Positions 29,881-40,227 of a DNA stretch of 64,000 nt are shown piece after piece (the stretch's first letter is position 1; each line of letters opens with the position of its first letter). The position numbers and the translations under genes were made by a program. Below the pieces are notes generated by a model that worked only from the letters and a program-made list of their open reading frames with translations, was not told the DNA's origin and ran no database searches. Source of the DNA: an uncultured Gammaproteobacteria bacterium (GTDB lineage: Bacteria > Pseudomonadota > Gammaproteobacteria > Eutrophobiales > Eutrophobiaceae); assembly GCA_943788005.1 (NCBI GenBank), contig CALSOP010000002.1, positions 925,389-989,388 of the forward strand, written 5' to 3'.

Positions 29881-30612
29881 ATGCGAGTCCCACGGCTTTA
29901 TATTGATATGCCATTAACAACAGGTGAAACCATTAACTTGCCTCGTGATAAAGCGCATCATATTTCCAATGTGCTCAGGATGCGTATTGGCGATTCAATA
30001 AAGTTATTTAATGGTTCTGGCGATGATTATCAGTCAAAGGTTATTGAAATTGGTAAAAAAAACGCACAGATCGAAATTGCAGAATCCATACAAGTAGCGA
30101 ATGAATCACCTTTAACCATCAATCTGTGCCTCGCCGTAGCGAGGGGGCAGCATATGGATTTTTCTATTCAAAAGGCGGTTGAACTTGGCGTAAAGAATAT
30201 AATCCCTGTTACCTCTGAGTTTAGTAATGTGAAAATACAGGATGATCGTGTGCATAATAAATTGGCGCATTGGCAAAACATAATAATCAGTGCAACTGAG
30301 CAATGTGGCAGAAGTTATTTAACGCAAATTCAAAAACCGGTGTCATTTGTCGAATGGGTGCGCCTAGACGCATCAAAGATTCGATTGATATTGCATCCTG
30401 AGAGTTTGCAATCTATGGCAAACATTAGCCTTCCTGACAATGAGTTAACTTTGATGATTGGCCCAGAAGGCGGTTTCAGTGATGCCGAAGTTGAGCTGGC
30501 ACAAGAAAATGGTTGTGATCCTATAAATCTAGGCCCGAGAATATTAAGAACTGAGACTGCTGTTATCAGTGCGGTGAGTAATGCCCAGCAGCTTTGGGGA
30601 GACTTGAATTAA
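29881..30612 (+). CDS. rsmE: 16S rRNA m3U1498 methyltransferase
   Basis: A 243-residue SPOUT methyltransferase that modifies U1498 of 16S rRNA. The N-terminal PUA-like part has DKAHHISNVLRMRIGD, followed by the linker VARGQHMDFSIQKAVELGV, and the C-terminal knot has LMIGPEGGFSDAEV and LGPRILRTETA, which bind the methyl donor. Length and motifs are normal. It is followed 63 bp on by gshA. Confidence 0.95.
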   Translation: MRVPRLYIDMPLTTGETINLPRDKAHHISNVLRMRIGDSIKLFNGSGDDYQSKVIEIGKKNAQIEIAESIQVANESPLTINLCLAVARGQHMDFSIQKAVELGVKNIIPVTSEFSNVKIQDDRVHNKLAHWQNIIISATEQCGRSYLTQIQKPVSFVEWVRLDASKIRLILHPESLQSMANISLPDNELTLMIGPEGGFSDAEVELAQENGCDPINLGPRILRTETAVISAVSNAQQLWGDLN

Positions 30613-30675
30613 ATGTATCCAATACCCATATATAATCATCAGGCTGTATAATCGATAAGAATTCTAAAACCTATC

Positions 30676-31971
30676 ATGACTTTAAATGAAACTGTGACAG
30701 TTCCACATCTAACAACCGCTTTGACAGGGCCCTTTCAGAAATTGGAAAGGCAGATGCTCGATAATCAAATTCCTATTGAAGCCTGGTTCAGAAATGCCTG
30801 GCGCGAGACACAGGCGCCATTTTATGCCTCTGTTGATTTACGCAATGCGGGTTATAAAATTGCACCGGTAGACACAAATTTATTTCCAGCAGGGTTTAAT
30901 AATCTAAATCCTTCATTTGAAGCCTTATGTATTCATGCTGTTCAGATGGCAATTGCGGCAATAGAAAAACCAATCGACAAAATATTAATCATCCCAGAAA
31001 ACCATACGCGTAATTTATTTTACATGGAGAATATTGCCAGTCTGCAATCAATGATCGAGAAGGCAGGTTTTGAAGTTCGTATTGGTAGTTTAATGTCTGA
31101 TTTGGATGAGCCGATGCGAATTGATCTTGAGTCATCACGCTCAGTTTTGCTAGAGCCCATTAAGCGCGATCAAGATCGCATACTTGTTGGCGATTTTAAT
31201 CCGGATCTTATTTTATTAAATAATGATCTGGCAACAGGAAAACCTGAAATATTGGAAGGTGTAGAACAAATTATTACACCGCCAACAAGCCTGGGGTGGT
31301 CATCTCGTTTAAAATCAAATCACTTTAAGTTTTACCAGCAAGTCACACAGGAATTTTCCGAATTAATTGATGTTGATCCGTGGCTAATAGATCCCATGTT
31401 TCGTAATTGCGGTGAAGTAGATTTCATGAAGCGTGAAGGTGTTGACTGCCTATCAAAAAATGTAGATTCTTTGTTGAAGGCTATTCAAGCTAAATATGAT
31501 GAACATGAATTAGATTGTGAGCCTTTTGTTATGATGAAGGCGGATGCAGGCACTTATGGCATGGGTGTGATGACGATCCGAAGTTCAGATGAAATAGCGG
31601 CATTAAACCGTAAAGAACGCACGAAAATGGCAACCACCAAAGAGGGACAAAAAGTCAGTCAGGTTATAATTCAGGAAGGTGTGTATACGAATGAAACCTG
31701 GGGCGAAGAAGAAACCGTTGCTGAGCCAGTGGTCTATATGTTGGGACATCAAGTTGTGGGCGGTTTTTATCGTGTTCATGCAAAGCGTTCAGCAAGTCAA
31801 AACCTGAATGCGCCTGGCATGCGTTTTGAACCATTGGCATTTGAAGATTGTTGTATACTTCCAGATCCAAGTCAGGAACCGTATTGTCACCAAAACCGTT
31901 TTTATACCTATGGTGTCATAGCGCGTTTAGCCTTGTTGGCAGCGGCGCGCGAAATCGTCAATGCTGTTTGA
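30676..31971 (+). CDS. gshA: Glutamate-cysteine ligase, proteobacterial gshA_ferroox type
   Basis: A 431-residue enzyme for the first step of glutathione synthesis, of the form first seen in Acidithiobacillus and widespread in beta- and gammaproteobacteria, unrelated to the enterobacterial enzyme. The N-terminal EAWFRNAWRETQAPFYASVD, ADAGTYGMGVMTI near 295-307 and NLNAPGMRFEPLAF near 380-393 are typical. Its last 14 bases overlap the end of the convergent algR-like gene. Confidence 0.9.
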   Translation: MTLNETVTVPHLTTALTGPFQKLERQMLDNQIPIEAWFRNAWRETQAPFYASVDLRNAGYKIAPVDTNLFPAGFNNLNPSFEALCIHAVQMAIAAIEKPIDKILIIPENHTRNLFYMENIASLQSMIEKAGFEVRIGSLMSDLDEPMRIDLESSRSVLLEPIKRDQDRILVGDFNPDLILLNNDLATGKPEILEGVEQIITPPTSLGWSSRLKSNHFKFYQQVTQEFSELIDVDPWLIDPMFRNCGEVDFMKREGVDCLSKNVDSLLKAIQAKYDEHELDCEPFVMMKADAGTYGMGVMTIRSSDEIAALNRKERTKMATTKEGQKVSQVIIQEGVYTNETWGEEETVAEPVVYMLGHQVVGGFYRVHAKRSASQNLNAPGMRFEPLAFEDCCILPDPSQEPYCHQNRFYTYGVIARLALLAAAREIVNAV

Positions 31972-32692
31972 TTATTCTTTTAACGTCACTAAAGTGTCGT
32001 CGACTTACTGACAGCTCAATTGGCATATCTGCCAGTTTAACGACGTGCTGACCTTCAGTTGTTTTCTTGAGTGCTTCGATATGATCAATCGCAACCAGCG
32101 CATTTCTATGGACTCGGATAAAATGATCTGAGAACTCTGCCTCCAGTGTAACCAGAGGTTCATTAATAAGTATTTCTCCTCCTGGCCAGACAGCAGTGAC
32201 ATATTTTTGATCTGCTTTAAGAAAATAAATATTTTCGACAGCAATCAATTGAATACTGCCTTGAACCATCGCGCTGAGGTGTGTACGTGCAGAAGTTTCT
32301 TCTGCACCCTTATCCAATAAAGCTAGTTTAGACTGGCTAACAGTAGCAGCTCGTTGAATAGCAATTTTAAGTCGTTCTTTTCTGATAGGCTTTAGTAAGT
32401 AATCAACAGCATTAGCATCAAACGCACTCAAGGTATGATCTTGATAGGCGGTAGTAAATACTATCGCTGGAGGTGATTCCAGCTTTAACAAGTGGTTCGC
32501 AAGTTCTAGTCCATCCATGCCTGGCATACGGATATCTAACAAGATTATTTCTGGTGTATGCTCAGAAATCTTTTCTAACGCATCAATTCCATTTATTGCT
32601 TCAATGGTAATAGTGTCCGGAAATAGCTCGATCACAAGATCGTGAAGTCTTTCTCTTGCTAAAGCTTCATCATCAACTATCAATATTTTCAT
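31958..32692 (-). CDS. LytTR-family response regulator (AlgR-like)
   Basis: A 244-residue regulator. The receiver domain has ILIVDDEALARER and phospho-acceptor Asp53 in LLDIRMPGMDG, with the switch Lys in LLKPIRK near 102. The C-terminal half is a LytTR DNA-binding domain (YFLKADQKYVTA and FIRVHRNALVAIDHIE). Its start overlaps the end of the kinase gene by 20 bp, so the two are translated together. Proteins of this kind control motility, pili or exopolysaccharide in pseudomonads. Confidence 0.9.
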   Translation of the reverse strand: MKILIVDDEALARERLHDLVIELFPDTITIEAINGIDALEKISEHTPEIILLDIRMPGMDGLELANHLLKLESPPAIVFTTAYQDHTLSAFDANAVDYLLKPIRKERLKIAIQRAATVSQSKLALLDKGAEETSARTHLSAMVQGSIQLIAVENIYFLKADQKYVTAVWPGGEILINEPLVTLEAEFSDHFIRVHRNALVAIDHIEALKKTTEGQHVVKLADMPIELSVSRRHFSDVKRIIKQH

Positions 32693-33740
32693 GACGTTTG
32701 TAAGGTAAAGTAAGTTTTACAGTGTATTGCTGTTGTTCATTTTCAATAATTAAATCACTTTCTACGCCAAAAATGGTAATCAACCGTTGGCGAATATTAT
32801 CCTGCGCATGTTTATTGCCTTTATGAGTGTCCTCAACATTTTCGTCAGGTATCGGGTTTGAGAAGACGATAATAAGTTTTTCCTCTTCAAATTTACCACA
32901 GATTTTTATTGTCCCGCCTTCGGACAATCGTTCTATCCCATGATAAATAGAATTTTCGAGCAAGGGTTGTAAGCTTAATGGAGGGACTAAAGCATTATCA
33001 GGTAGTGAACCAATATCCCATTCAACGTTTAATCGTTCGCCCAAACGGTGGCCTTCGATCCGAAGGTAATGTTGACAGAGTTTCCATTCATCTGCGATTT
33101 TATATAGCTCGGTTGGTTCAAGTAAGCTTGCACGAAACAGATCAGCCAAATCTTCTACTGATTGCTCAGCAAGATCGGGAGACTTGCGCGTCAAACTGGC
33201 AATGGTATTCATGCAATTGAACAAGAAATGAGGGCGTATCCGGGACTGCAAGGCTTGAAAACGAGACAGGGCAGCAGTCTCGATATCCTTACGCCACTGA
33301 TGTTGAACATACAAATAGCGTAATACGATCGCCCCAACAATTGCAGAGATTCCTAATGAGCGTATTAAAAAGAGGATGTGCAATTTCTGATCAGGATTGC
33401 CTCTATCGGGATATACATACAATGACCACCAAGCTAATTCTGTGATGATGAATGAAACCAATAGTATTAATAAGTAACTAACAGTAGCGGCCTGTCTTTC
33501 TGAGAGCGTAGCAATGAATCGTCGGGATATACAAAGAGTGCCAACACAGGTTAAGGCAATCCACTGCACGAAGAGTGAATTCATTGCCAGATTAAACATC
33601 AAATCTTTTGTGTATAGCGGCAATGCTAGAGTTAAAATGATTGCGAGTAACTCCGAGCTGAGAACGACGATGAATAAGACGTACGCGCTGCAAAAGTCAG
33701 GCAGAAAGCTGGTTTTATTTTGCTTGTGAAGATTTGGCAT
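32673..33740 (-). CDS. AlgZ/FimS-like sensor histidine kinase
   Basis: A 355-residue membrane kinase with about five N-terminal spans and a His_kinase plus HATPase C-terminus. The phospho-accepting His is in IRPHFLFNCMNTIASL (about residues 170-185), and the ATP site has PLSLQPLLENSIYHGI. The family usually has a degraded second ATP box, and here no clear GxGxGL is seen. It pairs with the LytTR regulator and is divergent from argH. Confidence 0.87.
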   Translation of the reverse strand: MPNLHKQNKTSFLPDFCSAYVLFIVVLSSELLAIILTLALPLYTKDLMFNLAMNSLFVQWIALTCVGTLCISRRFIATLSERQAATVSYLLILLVSFIITELAWWSLYVYPDRGNPDQKLHILFLIRSLGISAIVGAIVLRYLYVQHQWRKDIETAALSRFQALQSRIRPHFLFNCMNTIASLTRKSPDLAEQSVEDLADLFRASLLEPTELYKIADEWKLCQHYLRIEGHRLGERLNVEWDIGSLPDNALVPPLSLQPLLENSIYHGIERLSEGGTIKICGKFEEEKLIIVFSNPIPDENVEDTHKGNKHAQDNIRQRLITIFGVESDLIIENEQQQYTVKLTLPYKRHENIDS

Positions 33741-33820
33741 TTTTAATGTGTACTCATGTAATATTCACGTTAACCATAAGTTATACTGTCCATTAGTAAA
33801 TAAACACACTACCACTGAAA

Positions 33821-35208
33821 ATGAGCTCAAAAAATACAGAAAAACCCTGGGGCGGGCGATTCACGGCCCCAACAGATAAATTTGTTGAACAATTCACCGA
33901 ATCTGTCTCTTATGACCAGCGATTGGCCCATTATGACATCATGGGTTCAATAGCTCACGTGCGTATGCTGGGTATGGTTGGCGTTATCTCTGGAAAGGAA
34001 AGTGCTCAGATTATCCGCGGCTTGAAGAAGATTGAGAAAGATATCAAAGGCGGCGCGTTTCAATGGTTAACTACCCTTGAAGACGTTCATATGAACATTG
34101 AGACGGCTTTGGTAGCGAATATCGGCGATGTGGGTAAAAAGTTACATACTGGACGCTCAAGAAACGATCAAGTTGCGACCGATATCCGTTTGTATTGTCG
34201 TGATGAGATTGATCTGATTTGCGATCAAATTAATGCGGTATTGAATGCATTATTAACCTTAGCCGATGATCATATTGATACTATTATGCCCGGTTTTACT
34301 CACCTGCAATCTGCACAGCCGGTCACCTTTGGGCATCATTTGCTGGCTTGGGCCGAAATGCTATTGCGAGATCGATCGCGTCTACATGATTGTCGAAAAA
34401 GACTGAATTTACTGCCCCTTGGATCTGCGGCACTCGCTGGAACGAGCTATCCAATTGATCGGAATATGGTTGCCAAAGAGTTGGCTTTGATGGCATCACA
34501 CAAAACTCACTGGACTCAGTCAGTGACCGTGATTTTGCAATAGAGCTTACTGCGGCTGCGAGTTTGATCATGATGCATTTATCCCGGTTTTCAGAAGAGC
34601 TGGTAATTTGGATGTCTCAGGCCAGTGGTTTTATCGATCTAGGTGATGCCTGGTGTACGGGTTCATCTATTATGCCACAAAAGAAGAACCCCGATATTCC
34701 CGAGTTAGTCAGAGGTAAGACGGGTCGAGTTTATGGTGACTTGATGGCTTTACTTACCTTGATGAAGGCTCAACCGCTCGCTTATAACCGTGATAATCAA
34801 GAGGACAAAGAAAGTTTGTTCGATGCGATTGATACGGTAAAGATGTCTCTAATTGCCTATGCTGGTTTGATTCCGACAATTAAAGTAAACCATGAAACGA
34901 TGTATAGGGCAGCGGCAGCGGGTTTTGCTACGGCAACGGATCTCGCAGATTATTTAGTGGTCAAAGGTCTGCCCTTCAGAGATGCGCATGAAGTCGTAGG
35001 TAAAACCGTTCAGTTTGCAATTCAGCATGATAAGGAATTGTCCGGGTTAACGCTGCCTGAACTGCAACAATTCAGTAAGGTAATCAAAGATGATGTCTAT
35101 ACGGTATTAGAACTAGAAGGATCGGTGTCAGCCCGAAACCATGTCGGTGGTACGGCACCAAGACAAGTTAAGGCGGCGATTAGGCGTCTTAGAAAAAAAC
35201 TAAATTAA
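33821..35208 (+). pseudogene. argH: Argininosuccinate lyase, one frameshift
   Basis: The last enzyme of arginine synthesis, splitting argininosuccinate to arginine and fumarate. It starts normally ([20 protein letters not shown]) and has [14 protein letters not shown] and TAQPVTF-like segments. A missing base near 34483 ends the first frame. Restoring it gives the expected [18 protein letters not shown] and then the [11 protein letters not shown] signature (from 34660) in the second frame to the stop. Corrected length is about 463 residues, the normal size. It is likely a sequence error. Confidence 0.9.
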
Positions 35209-35226
35209 TGACACAGGTAAAGTGAA

Positions 35227-38200
35227 ATGAAATTTCTGATTAAACTGATTCTTGGCCTTGGCGTGTTAGGCATTATTGCTATAGGTGCAGTTGCCATTAC
35301 ATTGGCCTACATCGATCCAAATGATTACAAAGACACAATCGCGAGTAAGGTAAAGGACGAGACCGGTCGCGATTTACGCATCGACGGTAATATCGGTCTG
35401 ACGTTTTATCCTTGGTTAGGGCTTGATGTCGAAGGTGTGAGTTTGAGTAATGCCAAAGGTTTTGGTGAAGCGCCTTTTCTACAAACAAAGACCATCAAGG
35501 TTCGCGCAAAATTGATGCCGCTACTGCGCAAAGAATTAGAAATGGATACGTTGGTACTGCATGGCGCAAATATCAATTTAGCTAAAAATGCAGAAGGCGT
35601 GACCAATTGGGACGACTTGATCAAACCTAAAGCAAAAGAACACGCCAGTGATGATGAGGGTATGCCATTAGCTGCGCTGGTCTTAGGCGGCATTGATATT
35701 AAGGATGCCAATATACATTGGAACGATATGCAGCAAAAAGTGGAATACAAAATTTCCGATGCAAATATAGCCACAGGTGAATTAAAACTGGGTGAGCCTA
35801 TTGATATTACCGCATCATTAAATGCCGCAGCTTCAAAACCTGCGTTGTCATCTGCGATTCAGTTTAAAGGCACAGTCGCTTATGCAGAGGGTGGTGATGT
35901 CTTGACCTTAAAACCGATGCTATTGGAAGCAAACGTCAAAGGAAAAGAAATACCCGGTGGGGCGGCAGTCATAAAGTTGAGCTCTGAAATTAATGTGGAT
36001 GTGAATAAAGAAACTGCACAGATCAAAGATCTTATCTTCAGTGCATTCGATACTGAAATTAAAGGTCAGATTGATGCAGCGGAGATACTGTCGGGTAAAC
36101 CACAAATCAACGGCAATGTTGATGTAGCAGGGAAAGACCTGCCGCAGCTGTTCAAGATACTTGAAATTGAACCACTTGCCAGTCAGTTGGCAAAAATGTC
36201 AGACAAGACATTTAATTTGAGTACGACATTTAATGCCGACATGAATAGGAATGATATTGATATCTCAAAGCTGGATCTTGCTGTGCTGGGCAATAAGATT
36301 ATGGCTGAAGTAACGGCGCGCAATGTGAAATCAGACACACCTGCTGCTAAAGGCAAACTAAAGGCAAGCGGACCTGACTTACCTACATTAATTAAAATTG
36401 CAGTACAGTTTACAGGCGATGGTACACAAGATTTAAAAATACTGTCCAAGCAGCTTAGCGCTGCACCAAAGGCATTTGATATATCAGCTGATTTCGATGC
36501 GGATTTAAAAACCGGTGCTGTAGACATTCCGAACTTATCGATTAAGGCACTAGGTCTGACAACGACAGCAAAATTGAATGCCAAGCAAGTCAGCAGTGAT
36601 GCACCTTCTATCAGTGGTGAATTAAAAGCAAATGGCCCCGATCTGCCTTTATTAATACAAATCGCAAGCGCTTTTCAGCCAAAAGACAGTGGTTTGCCTG
36701 CGCTCGCAGATGATTTGGGAAAGATAAAAGACAAGAAGTTTAATATCGACACTCGTTTTAATGCCGACATGAAATCGGGCAAGGTAGATTTACCTTCACT
36801 AGCAGCGAATGCGCTTGGTTTTACGGTTAGTGGAAATCTAAAAGGCGATAATATTCAAAAAAGTAGCGGCAATATGGGTGGTAAGTTTTCAATTAGCAGT
36901 AAGACTCCCAAGCCTTTATTAAGAGCGATTGGACAGGCTGATCTTGCCGAAGTGCTACAAACTATCGACCTGAACACAGGTATAAATGGTAATACGACAA
37001 ATTTAAGTCTGAAGCCGCTCTCACTTGATATCGTATTTTCGGGAAAGAAAATACCTAATTCACCCGTAAATCTATCGGTAAAAGCCGATTCAAGTATCAA
37101 TCTTGAAAAAGAAATATTCGAGCTAAGTGGCTTGAGTGTTTCTGGTCTTGGGCTTGATATGAAAGGAGACATCAAGGCGACGCATTTTAAGACTGAACCG
37201 GCATTGTCCGGCGATATTGCAATAGCGCCCTTTGACTTACGTCAATTCATGAAAACTTTAAATCAGGAAGTACCAATAACAGCAGATCCAAAAGTATTGA
37301 AGCGTGTTGCATTATCCGCCTCATTTAGTGGGACTGGTGGCAGTATTAACCTAAAAGGCTTGAAGGCAGAGTTAGATGAAACGCGCCTACAAGGCGACAT
37401 CAACCTTAAGAGTATGTCGCCTTTGGATATTGAGTTTGGTCTAGGTGTCGATAAATTAAATGCTGATCGTTATCTACCGCCAGTGACCGATAAGAAAAAA
37501 ACTAAAGCAGCGACACCCGAGACAGTTGCCGCTGGTGTTGCAACAAAAATACCAGTCGAAACCTTACGCGCGATTAAGATTAAAGGTGATTTTGTAATGG
37601 GCGAGTTTGTTATATCAAATGCAAAACTCACAGACATGGAATTAAGTATTCGCGCTGATCAAGGTGATATTAAATTAAATCCTATCGCTGCCAAACTCTA
37701 TGAAGGAGTTTATGCTGGCGATATTTACCTTGATGCGAAAGGAAAGGAACCAAAGCTAACAATTAACACCAGTCTTACAGGCGTGCAGACGGAACCGTTA
37801 TTGACAGATGTGACAGGTAAAGCAGACCTGTTAGGTGAGGCAAATATTAAACTCGCATTAAATTCATCCGGTGCGGATACGAATGTATTGAAGAGCAGAT
37901 TATCGGGAACTGGCGATATAGCATTTAATAACGGTGTATTAAAAGGAGTGGATATTGCTAATACACTACGACAACTTGAAGTGATGATAGAGTCTAAACG
38001 TTTTAGCTCATTCAATACGAAAGGTGACACTGTGTTCAATGCACTAACGGCTACATTAGATATAAAAAATGGCATTGTTGATAACGACGATTTATTAATG
38101 GCTGCGTCCGGCTTTAATGTTACAGGTCGAGGAATGTTGATTAACCTTAACGATGAGACCTGGAAATATAATTTGAAAACGGAAGTCGATGCTGCCAGCG

Positions 38201-38568
38201 CTACATCTGGAGATGAGAGATATAATCTTGGTGGTTATGGTCTGGCAATTAAATGTAGTGGAAAGGTCGCCGATAAAAAATGTATACCTGATGTGGGTGA
38301 TATCGCTAAGGCAGTGTTGAAAGGCGCCGTACAAGATAAGGTACAAGAAGCCATTGGTGACAAATTGGACAAGTTGGGTATTAAAATCCCTGGGCTTAAG
38401 AAAGAAGCAGCGCCTGCGCCACAACAAGCAGCACCTGTTACAGCAGAGCAGCAAGTAGCAGAACCAGCGCCAGCGCCTGAAGCAGAACCACAGCCAGCCC
38501 AACCAGTAGACCCGGTGGATGATTTAATTAATAAAGGCGCTAAAAAGTTATTTGATAAATTGTTTTAG
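35227..38568 (+). CDS. AsmA-family envelope protein
   Basis: A 1113-residue protein with one N-terminal signal anchor (about 5-27) and a long periplasmic part. The first AsmA motif is IDPNDYKDTIASKVKDETGRDLRIDG at 29-54. The middle holds at least three related blocks with GPDLP or KDLPQL centres (near 295, 379 and 465). The C-terminus has the AsmA_2 segment DIANTLRQLEVMIESKRFSSF followed by a Pro/Ala/Gln-rich tail. AsmA-like proteins are thought to bridge the periplasm and move lipids to the outer membrane. It lies 11 bp before mutY, an order found in many gammaproteobacteria. Confidence 0.9.
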   Translation: MKFLIKLILGLGVLGIIAIGAVAITLAYIDPNDYKDTIASKVKDETGRDLRIDGNIGLTFYPWLGLDVEGVSLSNAKGFGEAPFLQTKTIKVRAKLMPLLRKELEMDTLVLHGANINLAKNAEGVTNWDDLIKPKAKEHASDDEGMPLAALVLGGIDIKDANIHWNDMQQKVEYKISDANIATGELKLGEPIDITASLNAAASKPALSSAIQFKGTVAYAEGGDVLTLKPMLLEANVKGKEIPGGAAVIKLSSEINVDVNKETAQIKDLIFSAFDTEIKGQIDAAEILSGKPQINGNVDVAGKDLPQLFKILEIEPLASQLAKMSDKTFNLSTTFNADMNRNDIDISKLDLAVLGNKIMAEVTARNVKSDTPAAKGKLKASGPDLPTLIKIAVQFTGDGTQDLKILSKQLSAAPKAFDISADFDADLKTGAVDIPNLSIKALGLTTTAKLNAKQVSSDAPSISGELKANGPDLPLLIQIASAFQPKDSGLPALADDLGKIKDKKFNIDTRFNADMKSGKVDLPSLAANALGFTVSGNLKGDNIQKSSGNMGGKFSISSKTPKPLLRAIGQADLAEVLQTIDLNTGINGNTTNLSLKPLSLDIVFSGKKIPNSPVNLSVKADSSINLEKEIFELSGLSVSGLGLDMKGDIKATHFKTEPALSGDIAIAPFDLRQFMKTLNQEVPITADPKVLKRVALSASFSGTGGSINLKGLKAELDETRLQGDINLKSMSPLDIEFGLGVDKLNADRYLPPVTDKKKTKAATPETVAAGVATKIPVETLRAIKIKGDFVMGEFVISNAKLTDMELSIRADQGDIKLNPIAAKLYEGVYAGDIYLDAKGKEPKLTINTSLTGVQTEPLLTDVTGKADLLGEANIKLALNSSGADTNVLKSRLSGTGDIAFNNGVLKGVDIANTLRQLEVMIESKRFSSFNTKGDTVFNALTATLDIKNGIVDNDDLLMAASGFNVTGRGMLINLNDETWKYNLKTEVDAASATSGDERYNLGGYGLAIKCSGKVADKKCIPDVGDIAKAVLKGAVQDKVQEAIGDKLDKLGIKIPGLKKEAAPAPQQAAPVTAEQQVAEPAPAPEAEPQPAQPVDPVDDLINKGAKKLFDKLF

Positions 38569-38579
38569 TTAATAAAATT

Positions 38580-39653
38580 ATGTCCGACGATCAATTTGCA
38601 GATCGGCTATTAGCCTGGTTTAGTCAACATGGTCGGCATGATTTGCCTTGGCAGCTTGAACGCACGCCTTATCGTGTTTGGGTATCTGAAATCATGTTGC
38701 AACAGACCCAGGTTGTAACCGTGATTCCATATTTCAATCGATTTATTGAAAGCTTTCCAAATATAGCCGCTTTGGCCAATGCCAAGCAGGATGATGTTTT
38801 GCATCATTGGACCGGTCTTGGTTATTACGCGCGCGCCAGAAATATGCATAAGGCAGCAAAAACCATTGTTGATCAGCATAAGGGGCAATTTCCTTCATCT
38901 CTCGACGATTTAATCAACCTGCCTGGCGTAGGGCGTTCTACTGCTGGCGCGATACTGTCTCTAGCAAATGAACAAAGACATCCTATTCTCGATGGCAATG
39001 TGAAGCGAGTTTTGAGTCGTTATCATGGTGTTGAAGGCTGGCCGGGTAAAAGTGAGGTTGAAGCTACTCTTTGGTCTTATGCCGAACAACATACTCCAGA
39101 CGAGCTTATTAGTAGTTATACGCAGGCTATTATGGATTTGGGTGCGACACTTTGCATTAGACGTAAGCCAGACTGCCAGCGTTGCCCACTAAGTAATGAT
39201 TGTTTTGCCTTAAAAACAGACAGGCAACATGATTTTCCAGGCTCTAAACCCAAATCTACCATGCCCAAACGAGAGACAATATTCGCTATCATTGAAAATA
39301 ATAGTGGCGAGATTTTACTTGAGCAACGACCACCGGCCGGAATCTGGGGTAGCCTTTGGTGTTTTCCGGAATTTTCAACAGATAAACCTATCGAAATGTC
39401 ACTTTTAGAAAAATACGGGTATAAGGTAAAACATAAAAGTGAATTTAAAAGTTTTAAGCATACGTTTAGCCATTTTCACCTGATGATAAAACCGATTCAT
39501 ATCAAGCTAAAAGGACAGACAAACAGGATAAATGATGCAAAACTATCAACTTGGTTAAATCTAGATGCTGAACAGCAGTTAGGTTTCCCTGCACCGGTAG
39601 TGTCCATACTTAAAGATATTAACAGTAAGAGGGTCGTTTTAGATGAGTCGTAG
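38580..39653 (+). CDS. mutY: A/G-specific adenine DNA glycosylase
   Basis: A 357-residue repair enzyme that removes adenine paired with 8-oxoguanine. The HhH-GPD core has [24 protein letters not shown], with the catalytic Glu in this segment, and [13 protein letters not shown] near 117-129. The iron-sulfur loop is [17 protein letters not shown] (four Cys). A Nudix-like C-terminal domain with [16 protein letters not shown] recognises the oxidised base. The last 11 bases overlap yggX. Confidence 0.95.
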   Translation: MSDDQFADRLLAWFSQHGRHDLPWQLERTPYRVWVSEIMLQQTQVVTVIPYFNRFIESFPNIAALANAKQDDVLHHWTGLGYYARARNMHKAAKTIVDQHKGQFPSSLDDLINLPGVGRSTAGAILSLANEQRHPILDGNVKRVLSRYHGVEGWPGKSEVEATLWSYAEQHTPDELISSYTQAIMDLGATLCIRRKPDCQRCPLSNDCFALKTDRQHDFPGSKPKSTMPKRETIFAIIENNSGEILLEQRPPAGIWGSLWCFPEFSTDKPIEMSLLEKYGYKVKHKSEFKSFKHTFSHFHLMIKPIHIKLKGQTNRINDAKLSTWLNLDAEQQLGFPAPVVSILKDINSKRVVLDES

Positions 39654-39915
39654 TGTAAATTGTATCAAACTAAATAAAGAGGCTGAGGGTCTAGCTACCT
39701 TGCCTTACCCAGGAGACCTAGGAAAACGTATCTATGAGCAGGTGTCTCAAGAGGCTTGGAAGATGTGGTTGGGACATCAGACCATTTTGATTAATGAGAA
39801 CAGATTGACGCCGATAGAGCCTAAAGCACGAAAATTCCTTGAAGAAGAGATGGAGAAATACTTCTTTGGTGGTGGTTCAGAAGTACCGAAAGAATTCAAT
39901 GCCCCAGAGGAATAA
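39643..39915 (+). CDS. yggX: Fe(2+)-trafficking protein YggX
   Basis: A 90-residue protein that protects iron-sulfur clusters and may carry ferrous iron. It shows the family pattern of an early Cys ([14 protein letters not shown]), [12 protein letters not shown] and [17 protein letters not shown]. It overlaps the end of mutY, which itself holds an iron-sulfur cluster, as in many relatives. Confidence 0.95.
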   Translation: MSRSVNCIKLNKEAEGLATLPYPGDLGKRIYEQVSQEAWKMWLGHQTILINENRLTPIEPKARKFLEEEMEKYFFGGGSEVPKEFNAPEE

Positions 39916-39923
39916 ACCACAGC

Positions 39924-39952
39924 TTGACGAAACCCTTTCAGACCGGTTTAAT
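39924..39952 (+). promoter_or_regulatory. Promoter of tRNA-Phe
   Basis: TTGACG (39924-39929) and TTTAAT (39947-39952) are separated by exactly 17 bases, each one mismatch from the sigma-70 consensus. The expected start near 39959 is about 23 bases before the mature tRNA. Confidence 0.65.
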
Positions 39953-39981
39953 ACGCATCTTTTTTGTTCACCGTATAAAAT

Positions 39982-40059
<78 letters not shown>

Positions 40060-40227
40060 ATTCCTTGTAAAACTCACTGTTTTCAAGCTTCTTAGAGAAG
40101 CTCTTCTATAGAAATCGAAGCTAAAAACCAGAATTAGCGTCTACTAAGCGTCTATTTTAGCTTGTTTTAGCGGATCATGGGATTTATCCTATGGTTTCAT
40201 CCATAAAACGTTGAAACCTCACTAAAG

